From Mallotus nudiflorus (Eukaryota; Streptophyta; Magnoliopsida; Malpighiales; Euphorbiaceae), in contig CANTUR010000125.1 in the NCBI GenBank assembly GCA_947683625.1, positions 992,001 through 1,056,000 of the forward strand: 64,000 nucleotides of DNA. The letters run 5' to 3'. Numbering within the stretch: the first letter of the stretch is position 1; the number at the start of each line of letters is the position of its first letter. This document shows, one piece after another, positions 12,909 to 23,810 of the stretch. Position numbers and translations under genes: made by a program. A model generated the notes under the pieces. The model was not told the DNA's origin. It saw nothing but the letters and a program-made list of their open reading frames with translations, and ran no database searches.

Positions 12909-14362
12909 ATGGGCAGTTTTGGCCATGATCAGATTCATGTTTTTTTCTTTCCTTTCATGTCTCAAGGTCATATTATACCAACTATAGATATGGCCAAGCT
13001 TTTTGCTTCCCGTAGTGTAAAATCAACTGTTATCACCACTCCTCTGAATGCCCAAAGCATCTCCAAAACAATCCAGAGAACCAAGAATCTGGGTTTCGAT
13101 ATCGATGTTCGAATCCTCAAGTTCCCTGCAGCTGAAGCTGGACTACCAGAAGGATGCGAAAATATGGATGTTATCATTTCTCACGAGGATGGAAAGGATT
13201 TGGTTATGAAATTTTTTGGTGCCGCTACCATGCTTCAAGAACCTTTTGAGAATCTACTTCAAGAATGCAAACCTGATTGCCTTGTTGCTGATATGTTCTT
13301 CCCTTGGACTACCGACGCTGCTGCGAAATATGCTATTCCGAGGCTGGTTTTTCATGGTATTAGTTTCTTTTCTTTATGTACTGGAGAATGGTTTAAGCTT
13401 TATGAGCCACAGAAGAAAGTTTCATCAGATTCAGAACCTTTTGTGATCCCTTACTTCCTGGCGAGATCAAGTATACACGAAAGCAACTTCCAGATTATCT
13501 GAGACAAGAGGAAGAAGAAAATGAATTCCATAAGATGATGATCGCTGTTAAAGAATCAGAAACAAAGAGCTATGGTGTTGTTGTGAACAGCTGTTATGAG
13601 CTTGAGTCAGTTTATGCTGATTTTTACAGGAATGAATTGGGCAGAAGGGCATGGCATATAGGTCTGCTTTCGCTATGCAATAGAGGAAATGAAGATAAAG
13701 CAAAAAGAGGAAGAGAAGCAACCATTGATGAACATGAATGTCTAAAATGGCTTGATTCTAAGAAACCCAATTCTGTTATATACATATGTTTTGGTAGTTT
13801 AGTCAACTTCACTGCCTCTCAGCTTATGGAGCTCGCATTGGCACTTGAAGCCTCAGGTTAGCAATTTATTTGGGTAGTGAAGAGAAACAAAGAAGACAAT
13901 GAAGAATGGTTGCCTGAGAGATTTGAATAAAGAATGGATGAAAGAGGCGTTATTATCAGAGGTTGGGCACCGCAAGTCCTGATTCTTGATCACCAGGCAG
14001 TAGGAGGATTTGTTACTCATTGCGGGTGGAATTCGACACTTGAAGCTATAGCAGCTGGTAAACCAATGGTAACATGGCCGATTTCAGCTGAGCAATTCTA
14101 CAACGAGAAGTTTGTGAATGAAATCTTGAAGATAGGCACTGGTGTTGGTGTCAAAGAGTGGGTTAAAGTGCATGGTGATCATGTTACAAGTGCAGCTATT
14201 GAGAAGGCAATTAACAGATTGATGACAGGGGAAGAAGCAGAGGAAATGAGGAGCAGAGCAAGGAAGCTAGCAGAGATGGCAAGAGAAGCTGGTGATGAAG
14301 GTGGATCATCTCACTCTGATTTCAATTCTTTGATTGAAGAACTGAGATGGCGGCAAGCGTGA
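12909..14362 (+). pseudogene. UGT73-like UDP-glycosyltransferase pseudogene, near full length
   Basis: A single-exon family-1 glycosyltransferase copy of about 484 codons, close to the normal length. The ATG opens IHVFFFPFMSQGHIIPTID with the catalytic histidine in QGH, and DCLVADMFFPW carries the partner aspartate. The PSPG motif (from WAPQVLILDHQAVGGF through HCGWNSTLEA to SAEQ) and the tail GGSSHSDFNSLIEELR are intact. Three lesions break it: a one-base loss near 13451-13456 (IP[N]LPGEIK), a TAG at 13859-13861 where SGQQFIW is expected, and a TAA at 13928-13930 in FE*RMDERG. Conserved codons on either side of each lesion argue for recent decay. Sequencing error could explain one lesion but hardly all three. 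The acceptor substrate is unknown. Confidence 0.92.
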
Positions 14363-15614
14363 AGGAGTTTTCATTATTGATTTGAATTTGGCTTTGATAT
14401 ATCATTAGATCTTAAACTCAAAATCTCATATTATCAGTAGGAGTGCTTGACTATTTGGTCAAGCATGCGCAAACTTAGTTTATATATTTTTAGTTAACAA
14501 ATTTTTTTATAAAATTTTTTGGTTAATAAATAATTTAGTATTATAATTTTAATTAAAATTTAAAAATAATATATAAATAAGTTAATAAAAAATTTAAAAA
14601 AACAATTTTAAGGATAAACACCTCTAAAGTATAGTTATAAATTATTTAAATATAATATAATATATAAATATTTTGTTATCAATGTATAATCTAAGAAATT
14701 AAAATAATAGTTCAAAAAAATATATATTTATAAATTATTTAAATACACTATAATATATGACTATTTTATTAATTTATTGTTTATTATATAAAAATAAAAA
14801 ACAAAAATAAATATTAATATCTGCTTTGTTAGAATAATAGTTACATTATTTCAAGAATAAATTATTCATCTCTCAGGATAAAATTTTGACTTTACATATT
14901 AATTGACTTCTTGAGTGTGTGTATATATATAAAAATAACAATTAAATATAATTCATTTAAAATGGATAAAAAAAATTTCATAAATTTAATTTGATTTCTC
15001 TCTATTAACCATCCGATAACTATTAATTAAAAGTTAATTAAAAGAAACGAGATAAAAAAAAAACTAAAGAAAAGAGAAAAAAAAAAAACTAAGGATTATT
15101 AGCACCAGCTCATTCTATAGCGCTTTACATAACTAATCTGTATTTTTTTTTTATGTGTGATTTTTACATACTAATTTAATTAGTAGTATTTTTGAAAGAA
15201 AATTTTCTATAAAATAAATAAATCACTCAAATTAAAAATATGTAAAAAATTAATAGTTGCTTTAATTTTTAGTTGCTTATTATTAATTTTTTACATATTT
15301 TAAATTTTTGAGTGATTTATTTATTTTATAGAAAAATTAATAATAAGCAACTAAAAATTAAAGCAACTATTAATTTTTCTATTCTTTCATAAAAAAAACT
15401 ATTAATTTTTCTACGGATAAATAAAAATGAGAAAAATATAAAATTTCTTGTAAATAATTTTCTAATGAATGCAAAAGATTTTTCTTTTTTTTGAAAAAAA
15501 ATTTATCAAAATTTGATTGATAGAAAATGATATAATAAAATCCACTCTTAAGCTAAATGAATGTGCTCAATTATATAATTTTCTTTTAAAAAAAAAAACA
15601 ATTATTACTATTCT
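14363..15614. other. AT-rich UGT 3' flank, no gene recognised
   Basis: Very AT-rich spacer. The only structure I can support is the interleaved inverted repeat at 15203-15366, annotated separately. Confidence 0.5.
15203..15366. repeat. Interleaved inverted repeat (fold-back)
   Basis: TTTTCTATAAAATAAATAA at 15203 onward is the inverse of TTATTTATTTTATAGAAAA ending at 15335. A second, overlapping pair has GTTGCTTTAATTTTTAGTTG at 15256 and its complement ending at 15366. Arms are about 50 bp and 35 bp. The element could form a strong hairpin in RNA or DNA. Part of it recurs near 17020-17070 and 22325-22375 in other UGT 3' flanks. Confidence 0.8.
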
Positions 15615-15920
15615 TCACCAGCTTGTGTTGCCATCTCTATCTTCCTTGCTCTGCTCCTCATTTCCTCTGCCTCTTCCTTGTCATCCTCATTCTGCTTATT
15701 GCCTTCTCAATAGCTTCACTTGTAACATGATCACCGTGCACTCTTTAACACCAACCCCAGCACCTATCTTCAATATTTCATTCACAAACTTCTCGTTGTA
15801 GAATTGGTCAGCAGAATTTGGCCATGTTACCGTTGGTTGACCATCTTCATTGTTATTGAAGATGGATCTTATAAGGAATGGGAGCTTTAATTGATGAATT
15901 GAAATCTTATAATGCTCGAG
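15615..15920 (-). pseudogene. Fold-back chimeric UGT scrap, copy 1
   Basis: On the minus strand, 15841 down to about 15615 reads as UGT C-terminal sequence after the PSPG start: GQPTVTWPNSADQFYNEKF, then VNEILKIGAGVGVKE, then (after shifts) VHGDHVTSEAIEKA-like text. On the plus strand, 15857-15912 reads as the last codons of a UGT (GSY, LIDELKS). Two UGT pieces are therefore joined in opposite orientation around a hinge at 15841-15865 whose two 9-bp ends (CCATCTTCA and TGAAGATGG) are inverse complements. The same chimera occurs in flipped orientation at 21661-22062. It has no coding potential. Confidence 0.8.
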
Positions 15921-16049
15921 AATGCCACAATGACTCACTACAAGAAACTGATGATTTAGCAATGGAATTTTCTATTGCTAACCATTTAAAAATCTGTGGC
16001 TAACTGCCTTAGTGACGTTCTACGTCTCCCAATTCATTTGTAGTTTGTG

Positions 16050-16139
16050 AAAATGGCAAGAAAAACAGTTGGGGAAGGTGGATATTCTCACTCTGATTAC
16101 AATGCCTTCATTGAAAAATTATGGAGTAAGAACATTTAG
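16050..16139 (+). pseudogene. UGT 3'-terminal scrap
   Basis: This 90-bp piece translates to KMARKTVGEGGYSHSDYNAF then IEKLWSKNI and a stop, matching the last 30 codons of the intact UGT (21108-21197, ending ...IEELRSKNM). The 3' flank also matches that of the intact gene (both continue with ATTTATCTACTAAAAG-like sequence). It marks the upstream edge of the duplicated block. Confidence 0.85.
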
Positions 16140-17585
16140 ATTTGCTAATATATCTACTAAAAGCATCAATGTGACTCTTATGCCATTAAAATTGAAATGG
16201 CCAAATATTCAATTTTATCCTGGAATTTTTCTCAATTATTTTATGATAATTTTTTAATTTTTTCTCTTAATTTTTATTTTTCATCTATTTAATTATTTTT
16301 ATACACCAAATAAGCGTATATATTTAAATCGAATTTGAATATATAAAAAATAAAAATTAAGAGATAAAATTAAATACATAAAAATCAATAATTGATATAA
16401 AATAATTAAATAAAATTTAAAAATGATATTATATATTTCATCAAATTAAAATTACAAAAATTTAAGCGGTTAAATGAGAGAAATTCTTCATATGACATTA
16501 AAAAATTATGAATTTAATTTCTACTCACTATAGAGTTGAAAAGAAAATTGAAATTTAGTACATTAAACTTTGGCTTAGTGGTATTGGACTTCGATTCCTA
16601 ACATTTAAGGTGTTTGATTGAAGAGGCGGATCATGTGTGACACACTTTGCAATGTGAGAAAGGACAAGAATCAGCTTGACTGAATTTGATGAGTCACTCA
16701 ATTCATTCTCATCACCTGACGTTTGTTGTTAAAAAACGTGTCAGTTAGTTAAATATGTTGTATAAATTTATATTTATATATTTTTTTAAACATTTATATA
16801 ATTTGTATCTATATAAATTAATTATATTTATAATAAATATATAACATAAATATACTAGAATAATTTCAAAGGTATGTCTTAACTTTGCCTGTTTGTATAT
16901 ATCATTTGGTATGAATCAAATTTTGAATTGGGCCCAATTTTTTTTTTTTTTTACAAAAAATAAGAAAAATCTTTTACATCCATTATAAAGATTATTTATT
17001 TTTATTTTTTTATTCATTCATAGAAAAATTAATAGTTGCAATAACTTTTAGTTGTTTATTAGTAATTATTACATAATTAAAAAAAACTAACTATATTATA
17101 ATTTAATTTGACTAATAGAATGAAACTTTCAGGGGGATAAAATTAGAAAAATCACACATACAAAATGCAAATTTTGGGAAGCCCTATATAACACATCAAA
17201 TCAAATTTATGAAATTTTATCTATTTTAAATGAATCATTTCTATTTATTAAAATTTTAATATATACACACTAAATTTTTTAAAAAAATTTATTGCATATT
17301 GAAGGAATGAGTATAATAGTGTCAATATAATTAAAAATCATACCTGGAGACATATATTTACAATGCTCATATTCCGTATAATATATAGGGACTAAGATAG
17401 ATTTTCATCCTTCTAAAATTTTATTTGAATTTATCAAAATCCACAATCAAATAGTGTCATGGATGGCTACGATACCCTTCACATCGTGCCCGTAACATCT
17501 AACAATTAGCTTTTAAAAAATTGACCAAGAAAAAAAGTCTTTGAAAGATAAATAATTGAGTTTGTATTCATTTAAGTTTCTCTTA

Positions 17586-18371
17586 GGGCATCTCTAATGC
17601 AGCGTCAAAATGCAAATGATGCTTTTTTGTTAAATTTGCTGCTGAATTTTGTATAAAATTACTGTTTTGATATATATATACAGCACAAATTTACTTTTTG
17701 TACTTTTTAAAAAAAATTTTAATAATAACCAATTTTTTTATCATTTGTTTCAATATAGTATAAATATTTTTTTTTCAATTTAGTCCAAATTTATATTATA
17801 TTTAATATATTATTACCAAATGTATAAAAATTTAATTTAATTATTATTATTTTTACCTAAAAATATAAAATTTTTAATTAAATAATTTATTTACTTAAAA
17901 AATATTAATATTTTTAATTAAATAATTTATTTACTTAAAAAATATTAATATTTTTTACTTAAATAATATTAATAGTTGGGTAAAAAAATTTAACAACTAT
18001 ATATTTGCATTAATTTAACAACCGATTATTTTCGTACCTTTTAGTTCTTTTCAAATATTATGCTATTTAATTTAAAAAATATGTAGATGTATCTATATTA
18101 TTTATTTTAAAATATATTCAAATAATAAAATTTATTATAAATAAATATATGGATGTATATGGTAAGTATTGAATAAAATATATGTGTAATATCTAAAATG
18201 TATAAATAATATAATATTAGTATTAGATAGGAATATGTGGAGAATATTTTTTTTGGAATTAAAAATATAATAATGTGTTAAAATAAATTTACTTAACATA
18301 TGCATTTTAAAGTAAAATTTTTTATATTTTAAAGTTTTGAATTTGAAGTTACCTCAAGAGGTACATACTTG
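17586..18371. mobile_element. Insert in block B1 with a Tourist/Harbinger-like left end
   Basis: Absent from the paralogous block, which runs directly from TTTCTCTTA to TACTTCTAGAG (about 23080-23096). The insert begins GGGCATCTCTAATGC after TTA, the typical terminus and target site of plant PIF/Harbinger-type MITEs. The right end lacks the matching inverted terminus, so it may be a truncated or composite insert. It has no coding capacity. Confidence 0.5.
17871..17950. repeat. Perfect 40-bp tandem duplication
   Basis: Two identical head-to-tail 40-bp copies, each beginning TTTTTAATTAAATAATTTAT. A partial third follows. It lies inside the insert that distinguishes block B1 from its paralogue. 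Confidence 0.9.
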
Positions 18372-19409
18372 ATACTTCTAGAGTAAATGTAGGGAGAAAT
18401 TTAGTATTGTTTGCTAGATGGGTTAATTTTTTTTTAATAAATAGAGAAGTTATATAATTTTAGTATTGATGGATTATAAAATAGAAAATAATTATTTTTT
18501 TTAAATTGATAATAAAAATTAAATTTTTTATTTTATAATATATTCATAGAAAAGTTATTATTTGAGTTAGAAATGTTATTAATACAATAATGACAATATC
18601 TCTTGTCAACATTTTTTTCAATATTAATAATTACAAAAAGAAACTTGTCGCGGGCCCGCTGTAAAGCGAAGATCGAAAAATAGGATGGAGGTGTGATTTT
18701 GATAAAATTGGACAACACAAACAAACTGTCCTTTTGGTAAAAAAAAAAAAAAACTGCAATGATTGCATGGGGTATTTTGGTAAAAAAAATTAATAAACAA
18801 ATATGGACTGCCATGCATGGATCATTACTCTAATAATTAATAGTCATAATTATATTATGGTATTTTACATTCAAAAATTAAAAACTATAAATTTTTCCGT
18901 TACTATTATTAATTAAGAGTTAAAAGTTTAAAAGTTATTAAAAAATTAATTGTAAATTCAAAATTCAGATTCGATAAAAATTTATTCAAATTTATATATT
19001 AAATTTATTTAATATTTAAGTTAAATTTAAATTATATAAAATTTTATATGTTAAATTTGTAAAAAAATTCAAATAAATATTATGAACTAATTTATAATTA
19101 ATTTAATTATATATATATATATATAATATAAATTTTTATTCATTATAAATGTAAAAATATTTTAAAAAATATATTATTACAATAAGATGATTATTTTATG
19201 ATATTTTATTTAGTAAATCCCTTATTTTAAATTTTACAATCAATGATTTTACATATACCCTCGCTAAAAAGCCATATTTAAAAAACCAAAAAAACAATAT
19301 GACTTGGACAGCACAACCACATGAATTGACAGTGCTTCTGTCTCTGCCCACTTTGTATGACGCATGTGCTTATGGTAACAGGAAAAGACTCTGTTGTTGC
19401 TGTTTCTTT

Positions 19410-19566
19410 CTCGATTAATTCATCGGTGACTACAATTTTCTTGTTGTCCTGATTTTTATTTAACCAACTTCAATGATTTTTTTTTGTTCGGAAAAAAAAA
19501 ATTCTATGATTAATTCATCTGTGGCTACAATTTTCTTGTTTTCTTGATTTTTATTTAACCCACTTC
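19410..19566. repeat. Direct repeat of about 60 bp in the UGT promoter
   Basis: GATTAATTCATCGGTGACTA at 19413 and GATTAATTCATCTGTGGCTA at 19508 each begin a stretch of about 58 bp that ends TTTATTTAACC(A/C)ACTTC. The spacing is about 95 bp. It lies 200-360 bp upstream of the intact UGT start codon and is a local tandem duplication. Confidence 0.85.
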
Positions 19567-19658
19567 GGGTTTTTTTTTTAACCACCTGGGGATGGGATTC
19601 GAATGGTCCCCTTTTATGCCTTACCCAAGTCATTAAACTAATCCATCCCGAAGTGGGT
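19558..19658. mobile_element. Small fold-back element in the UGT promoter
   Basis: ACCCACTTCGGG at 19558-19569 and CCCGAAGTGGGT at 19647-19658 are a perfect 12-bp inverted repeat around a 77-bp centre. The centre includes GGGATTCGAATGGTCCCC, which resembles a tRNA B-box (TTCGAA core). It could be a MITE-like insertion or a tRNA-derived SINE relic. It ends about 110 bp before the start codon of the only intact UGT. Type is uncertain; the inverted repeat is directly visible. Confidence 0.6.
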
Positions 19659-19769
19659 AGGCAACATACTAATGAAGGTTCCAATATGTACAAAGACCGT
19701 CCTTTCTATCATTAAACGCTTGGTAGCCACTTCAGTCAGTTCCAAGTTTGATCAGTCTTTCAAGATCTA

Positions 19770-21197
19770 ATGGATACTGCAAAAAAAGATCAGCTCTACT
19801 TTTTCTTCTTCCCATTTATGGCTCAAGGCCATACTATTCCACTCATAGACACGGCCAAGCTATTTGCATCAAGAGGCCAAAAGGTTAGTATCATCACCAC
19901 TCCTGTCAATGCTCCCGCCATATCCGAATCAATTGACAAAAGCAGAACTTTGGGTCATAAAATTGACACACTGATCATCAAATTCCCTTGTGTTGAAGCT
20001 GGATTGCCTGAAGGATGTGAACACATGGACTTGGTTTCTTCACCTGAAATGGCACAAAATTTTTTATGGGCCACTGCTCTACTTGCCCAGCCACTTGAGC
20101 ATGTCTTGAAAGAGTATCGTCCTGATTGTCTAGTTTCGGATACTTTCTTTCCGTGGTCTAATGAAGTGGCATCTAGGTGTGGAATTCCAAGAATCGTTTT
20201 TAGTGGAACTTGTTATTTCTCTTTATGTGCTACACAGTGCGTGATTACATATCAGCCTCACAAAAATGTGTCATCTGATACTGATCTTTTCGTCGTCTCA
20301 AATCTTCCGGGCGAGATCAAGTTGACAAGAAACCAACTACCAGAATTTATCTTACAAGAATCTGCCTTCACTGAATTCTTCAGGAAAATGATAGAGACTA
20401 AAAGCTATGGTGTTCTTGTGAACAGCTTCTACGAGCTCGAACCAGATTATGCTGATCATTTCACGAAAGCTTCAGGAATAAAATCATGGCATATTGGCCC
20501 CATTTCGCTGTGCAATAGTAATGTTCGAGATATGGCAAAGAGAGGTAAAGAGGCTTCCATTCATGAAAGTGAGTGTTTAGAGTGGCTGAATTCGAAGAAA
20601 CCAAACTCAGTTGTTTATATATGCTTCGGAAGTGTATCGAAGTTCATTTCGTCTCAACTTCTTGAGATTGCAATGGGGCTTGAAGACTCAGAGCAGCAAT
20701 TCATTTGGGCAGTGAAGAAAAGCAAAAATGATGAGGAAGATTGGTTACCCGATGGATTTGAGAAAAGAATGGAAGGAAAGGGGCTAATAATACGAGGGTG
20801 GGCACCTCAAGTATTGATTCTTCAACATGAAGCAGTAGGAGGATTCGTGACTCATTGCGGATGGAACTCAACACTTGAAGCAGTGTCAGCAGGAGTTCCC
20901 ATGGTGACGTGGCCAGTAGCAGCAGAGCAATTTTATAATGAAAAGTTGATAACTGAGGTATTAAGAATTGGAATTGCAGTGGGTACTCAGAAGTGGGTTA
21001 GATTAGTAGGAGATAGTATGAAGAAAGAAGCCATAGCAAAGGCAGTTCGACAAGTCGTGGTGGGTACAGAAGCAGAGGAAATGAGATGCAGAGCAAAAAA
21101 GCTTGCAGAAATGGCAAGAAAAGCAGTTGCAGAAGGTGGATCTTCTTACTCTGATTATAATGCCTTCATTGAAGAATTAAGAAGTAAGAACATGTAG
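19770..21197 (+). CDS. UDP-glycosyltransferase, UGT73 family, intact
   Basis: Cytosolic family-1 enzyme (GT1, GT-B fold) that moves a sugar from a UDP-sugar to a small molecule. This group typically acts on flavonoids, other phenolics or terpenoids; the acceptor cannot be read from sequence. The single exon encodes 475 residues, the normal length. FPFMAQGH places the catalytic histidine at residue 21; DCLVSDTFFPW places the partner aspartate at about 124. The 44-residue PSPG motif spans 344-387 (W344, HCGWNS at 362-367, final E-Q at 386-387, the Gln usual for UDP-glucose users). The tail GGSSYSDYNAFIEEL is typical of UGT73. No signal peptide or membrane segment. The ATG at 19770 aligns with that of the pseudogene at 12909. 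All other UGT copies in the window are broken. Confidence 0.95.
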   Translation: MDTAKKDQLYFFFFPFMAQGHTIPLIDTAKLFASRGQKVSIITTPVNAPAISESIDKSRTLGHKIDTLIIKFPCVEAGLPEGCEHMDLVSSPEMAQNFLWATALLAQPLEHVLKEYRPDCLVSDTFFPWSNEVASRCGIPRIVFSGTCYFSLCATQCVITYQPHKNVSSDTDLFVVSNLPGEIKLTRNQLPEFILQESAFTEFFRKMIETKSYGVLVNSFYELEPDYADHFTKASGIKSWHIGPISLCNSNVRDMAKRGKEASIHESECLEWLNSKKPNSVVYICFGSVSKFISSQLLEIAMGLEDSEQQFIWAVKKSKNDEEDWLPDGFEKRMEGKGLIIRGWAPQVLILQHEAVGGFVTHCGWNSTLEAVSAGVPMVTWPVAAEQFYNEKLITEVLRIGIAVGTQKWVRLVGDSMKKEAIAKAVRQVVVGTEAEEMRCRAKKLAEMARKAVAEGGSSYSDYNAFIEELRSKNM

Positions 21198-21660
21198 ATT
21201 TTGCAAATTTATCTACTAAAAGTGTATTATGTTAGTTGTGGCTGTATTAGGGAGTGACTATATAGTTTTGCTGCTATATCAGGCAGCCTGGTATCCATCA
21301 AAATATTAGAAAAAAGTATCAATGTGCACTGCTATGGCACTAAATTGAAGTTGCAGAAAGTTGAGTACTCAAATGTTAAAAACTCCTTTAATGGTATTAT
21401 CAATTTCAGATCGTCGCCGAGTTCAAAGAAGATCGAAATTTTGTACCATCGAGCTTTGGCTTAGGGCTTTGATTTCTAACATTAACGCGATGCAAGATTT
21501 TTTTTTAAAAATTTACTGGGAAAAAATGTTGACTGCAAAAAAAAAACTGTAGTTCATTGGCAATGCATGAGCAGTTGCCTGTGAAAATCAAGGTGAAAGA
21601 TATGGTAGTACTATTAACGCATCACAAACTAGAAATGGGATGTAGTAATTATTGCATCCT
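21198..21660. other. 3' flank of the intact UGT
   Basis: Probable 3' untranslated and downstream DNA. Its start matches the flank of the scrap at 16050-16139. A short open frame at 21361-21552 has no recognisable similarity, and I do not call it a gene. Confidence 0.5.
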
Positions 21661-22062
21661 CAAGCATGATAAGATTTCAATTCTTCTATTAAAGCTCCCA
21701 AATCCTTGTAAGATGAGACCCCATCTTCAATAGCACTGAAGATGGTAAACCAATGGTAACATTGCTTTTTTCTGCTGACCAATTATACATCGAGAAGTCT
21801 GTGAATGAAATTTCGAAGATAGGGACTGGTGTTGGTATTAAAAGAGTAGGCTAATGAGCATGGTGATCATGTTACAAGTGAATCTGTTGAGAAGGCAATT
21901 GACAAATTGATGACAGGGGAAGAAGCAGAGGGAATGAGGAGCAGAGCAAGAAAGCTGCCAGAGACGACAAGAAAAGGAGGTGAAAGATGGCGGATCATCT
22001 TACTCTGATTTCAATTCTTTGGTTGAAGAACTGATATCGCGGGGAGCACGAAGAAGTTTAGA
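21661..22062 (+). pseudogene. Fold-back chimeric UGT scrap, copy 2
   Basis: The plus strand from about 21735 reads as UGT C-terminal sequence (GKPMVT, then SADQLYIEKS, VNEISKIGTGVGIK, EHGDHVTSESVEKAIDKLMT and GEEAEGMRSRARKL) with frameshifts near 21845 and 21970, ending near 22062. The minus strand of 21661-21722 reads as the last codons of another UGT (SSYKDLGALIEELKSYHA). The hinge 21721-21745 has inverse-complementary 9-bp ends, CCATCTTCA and TGAAGATGG. It is the same chimera as at 15615-15920, flipped. Dead relic. Confidence 0.85.
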
Positions 22063-23133
22063 TTTCTTTTGTTGATTTGCATTTGGCTTTAATACAATAC
22101 AATTCATCTAGATTAGTTGGAGCTCTAACTAACTCTAACTATCGAATACTGAAAATAATTATAAAAATGATAGTAATAGTTGTCTTTTTATTAAGAAAAT
22201 TATATAATTGAGCAGATCCATTCTTGGCTTAAGAGTGGATATATTATATGCTTTTGTATGGATCAAATTTTGATTTGGGCCATTCAATAGAAGAGTTATT
22301 TACATGAACTTTGTCATTTGTATTTATTCATAGAAAATTAATAGTTGCATTAATTTTTAGTTGTTTGTTAGTATTTTTTTTTTTTTTTTTGCCAGATCTA
22401 CAAATTGGACCCTTGGCCTAATTTTATATTGAATCTTATTTTTTAGTTAAATTGGAATTTTTTTTTATAAAATTAGATATAAAGTTTTATAATGTTTTTT
22501 TAATATGATTAAATCCTATGAATTAATAAAAAAATTAATTTTAACAGTTAACTAACAAATAAAATTGATACTTTTAAAAAAATATATATGTAACCCAATT
22601 ATAAAGTTTTAAAAGTTTTTATACCTATAGGTTTTTCAAAATTTTCTTAAATTTTAAAAACTTTAAAATCAAGTAATATATATTTCAAAAAAAAAAAAAC
22701 CGATTTTATTCATTAATATAAATAGCAAATTGATAATTGATCAAAAATTTAATTTTATCATACATGGACACAGACTCACAGTACTTACATTCCACATAAT
22801 AAATAGTGGCTAAAATAAATTTTCAACCTTCTAAACTTTTATTTGAATTTATCAAAATACACAATTAAACGGTGTTAATAAAAGTCTAATAAACTTTAAA
22901 TATCAGTGATTTAAACTAAAAAATAGTGTTATAAATGGTGACAATGCTCTTCACATCGCGTTCATAACATCTAAACAATTCCCTTTAGAAAAATTGACCA
23001 AGAAAAAAAATTTTTTGGAAGATAAATAATTGAGTCTCATTAACTGAGTCAGTGGAGTTTGTATTCATTTTTTGTTTCTCTTATAATACTTCTAGAGTAA
23101 ATGTTGGAAAGAAATTTTGCATTGTTTCTTGGG
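22063..23133. repeat. Segmental duplication block B2, left part
   Basis: Non-coding paralogue of 16880-18440 (see block B1). It is collinear up to the copia insertion at 23134. Confidence 0.8.
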
Positions 23134-23138
23134 AGTGT
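23134..23138. repeat. Target-site duplication AGTGT, left copy
   Basis: AGTGT is repeated at 28493-28497 after the 3' LTR. The empty site in paralogous block B1 fits the join. Confidence 0.85.
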
Positions 23139-23808
23139 TGTTATGGGTTCCTCCTAGTGAAGCTTATGAATTTGAAATAAAAAAAATCAAAGTATTCATT
23201 AGGTGCTGTATTTATTGACTCTTAGTTAGAAAATTGGCCAAATGCAATGGCTATATAAAGTCATGGCCATGTAGTGAAGGTAGCAACATATAAACATAAG
23301 CAAGCAACAGGAAGAATAAAAAAAAGTTTGAGTGCTCTGTGTGTGCTTGTGAGGTAAAAGTTAAAGCTAGTTGTTAGCTTTGATGAGTGTGAGAGAGTTT
23401 TAAGAATTTGAAAAATTTTTCTCAAAGGGTGAGTGATAAAATAGTGAGGTAATTATTTTTAGGGTGTTTGAAAAATACTTTGAATGCCATTATTTTGGTG
23501 AAAATTTTTTTATTGTGTACCTCTAATGTTGATCTAGAGAAAACTTTTTCTTGTACCTACTATTTTTATAGTAGAAGAATCATTTGGATTTTGTCCCATG
23601 GACGTAGCCCAAAAATTAAGGATGAATCACAATAAAATATTTATGTCATTTTGATTATTTATATGGTAGGTTTTACCGTCTATTTTACTCACTCATTGAC
23701 TGGTTTAACCATCTCCATTTATTTATTTATTTGATTATTTATGCAGTAATTTTATTTTGTTTCTATGAATATTATTCTGCTATACCAACTCTATTAATTT
23801 TCCCAACA
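23139..23808 (+). repeat. 5' LTR of the copia element
   Basis: 670 bp from TGTTATGGG to CCAACA. A TATATAAAG stretch near 23250-23260 is the likely TATA box. It matches 27846-28492 and 1381-2044. Confidence 0.9.
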
Positions 23809-23810
23809 AG

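Larger units (their letters stand above)
16140..19260. repeat. Segmental duplication block B1 (UGT 3' flank)
   Basis: Non-coding, AT-rich. It aligns in order with the DNA downstream of the intact UGT: 16880-17070 with 22250-22375; 17340-17585 with 22740-23080; 18372-18440 with 23085-23138; 18570-18620 with 28493-28530; 18830-19260 with 29020-29450. The aligned pairs share long words such as ACCTTCTAAA/ATTTTATTTGAATTTATCAAAAT, and ATAGTCATAATTATATTATG. Differences are substitutions plus several insertions, including the copia element in the other copy and the 786-bp insert at 17586-18371 here. Confidence 0.85.

Noticed and set aside
17871..17950. CRISPR-like or satellite array
   Set aside because: Only two direct 40-bp copies with no spacers, in plant nuclear DNA.
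19570..19646. Possible tRNA gene in the UGT promoter
   Set aside because: A TTCGAA B-box-like core is present, but I cannot build a cloverleaf or a clear A-box; the 12-bp inverted ends fit a fold-back element better.
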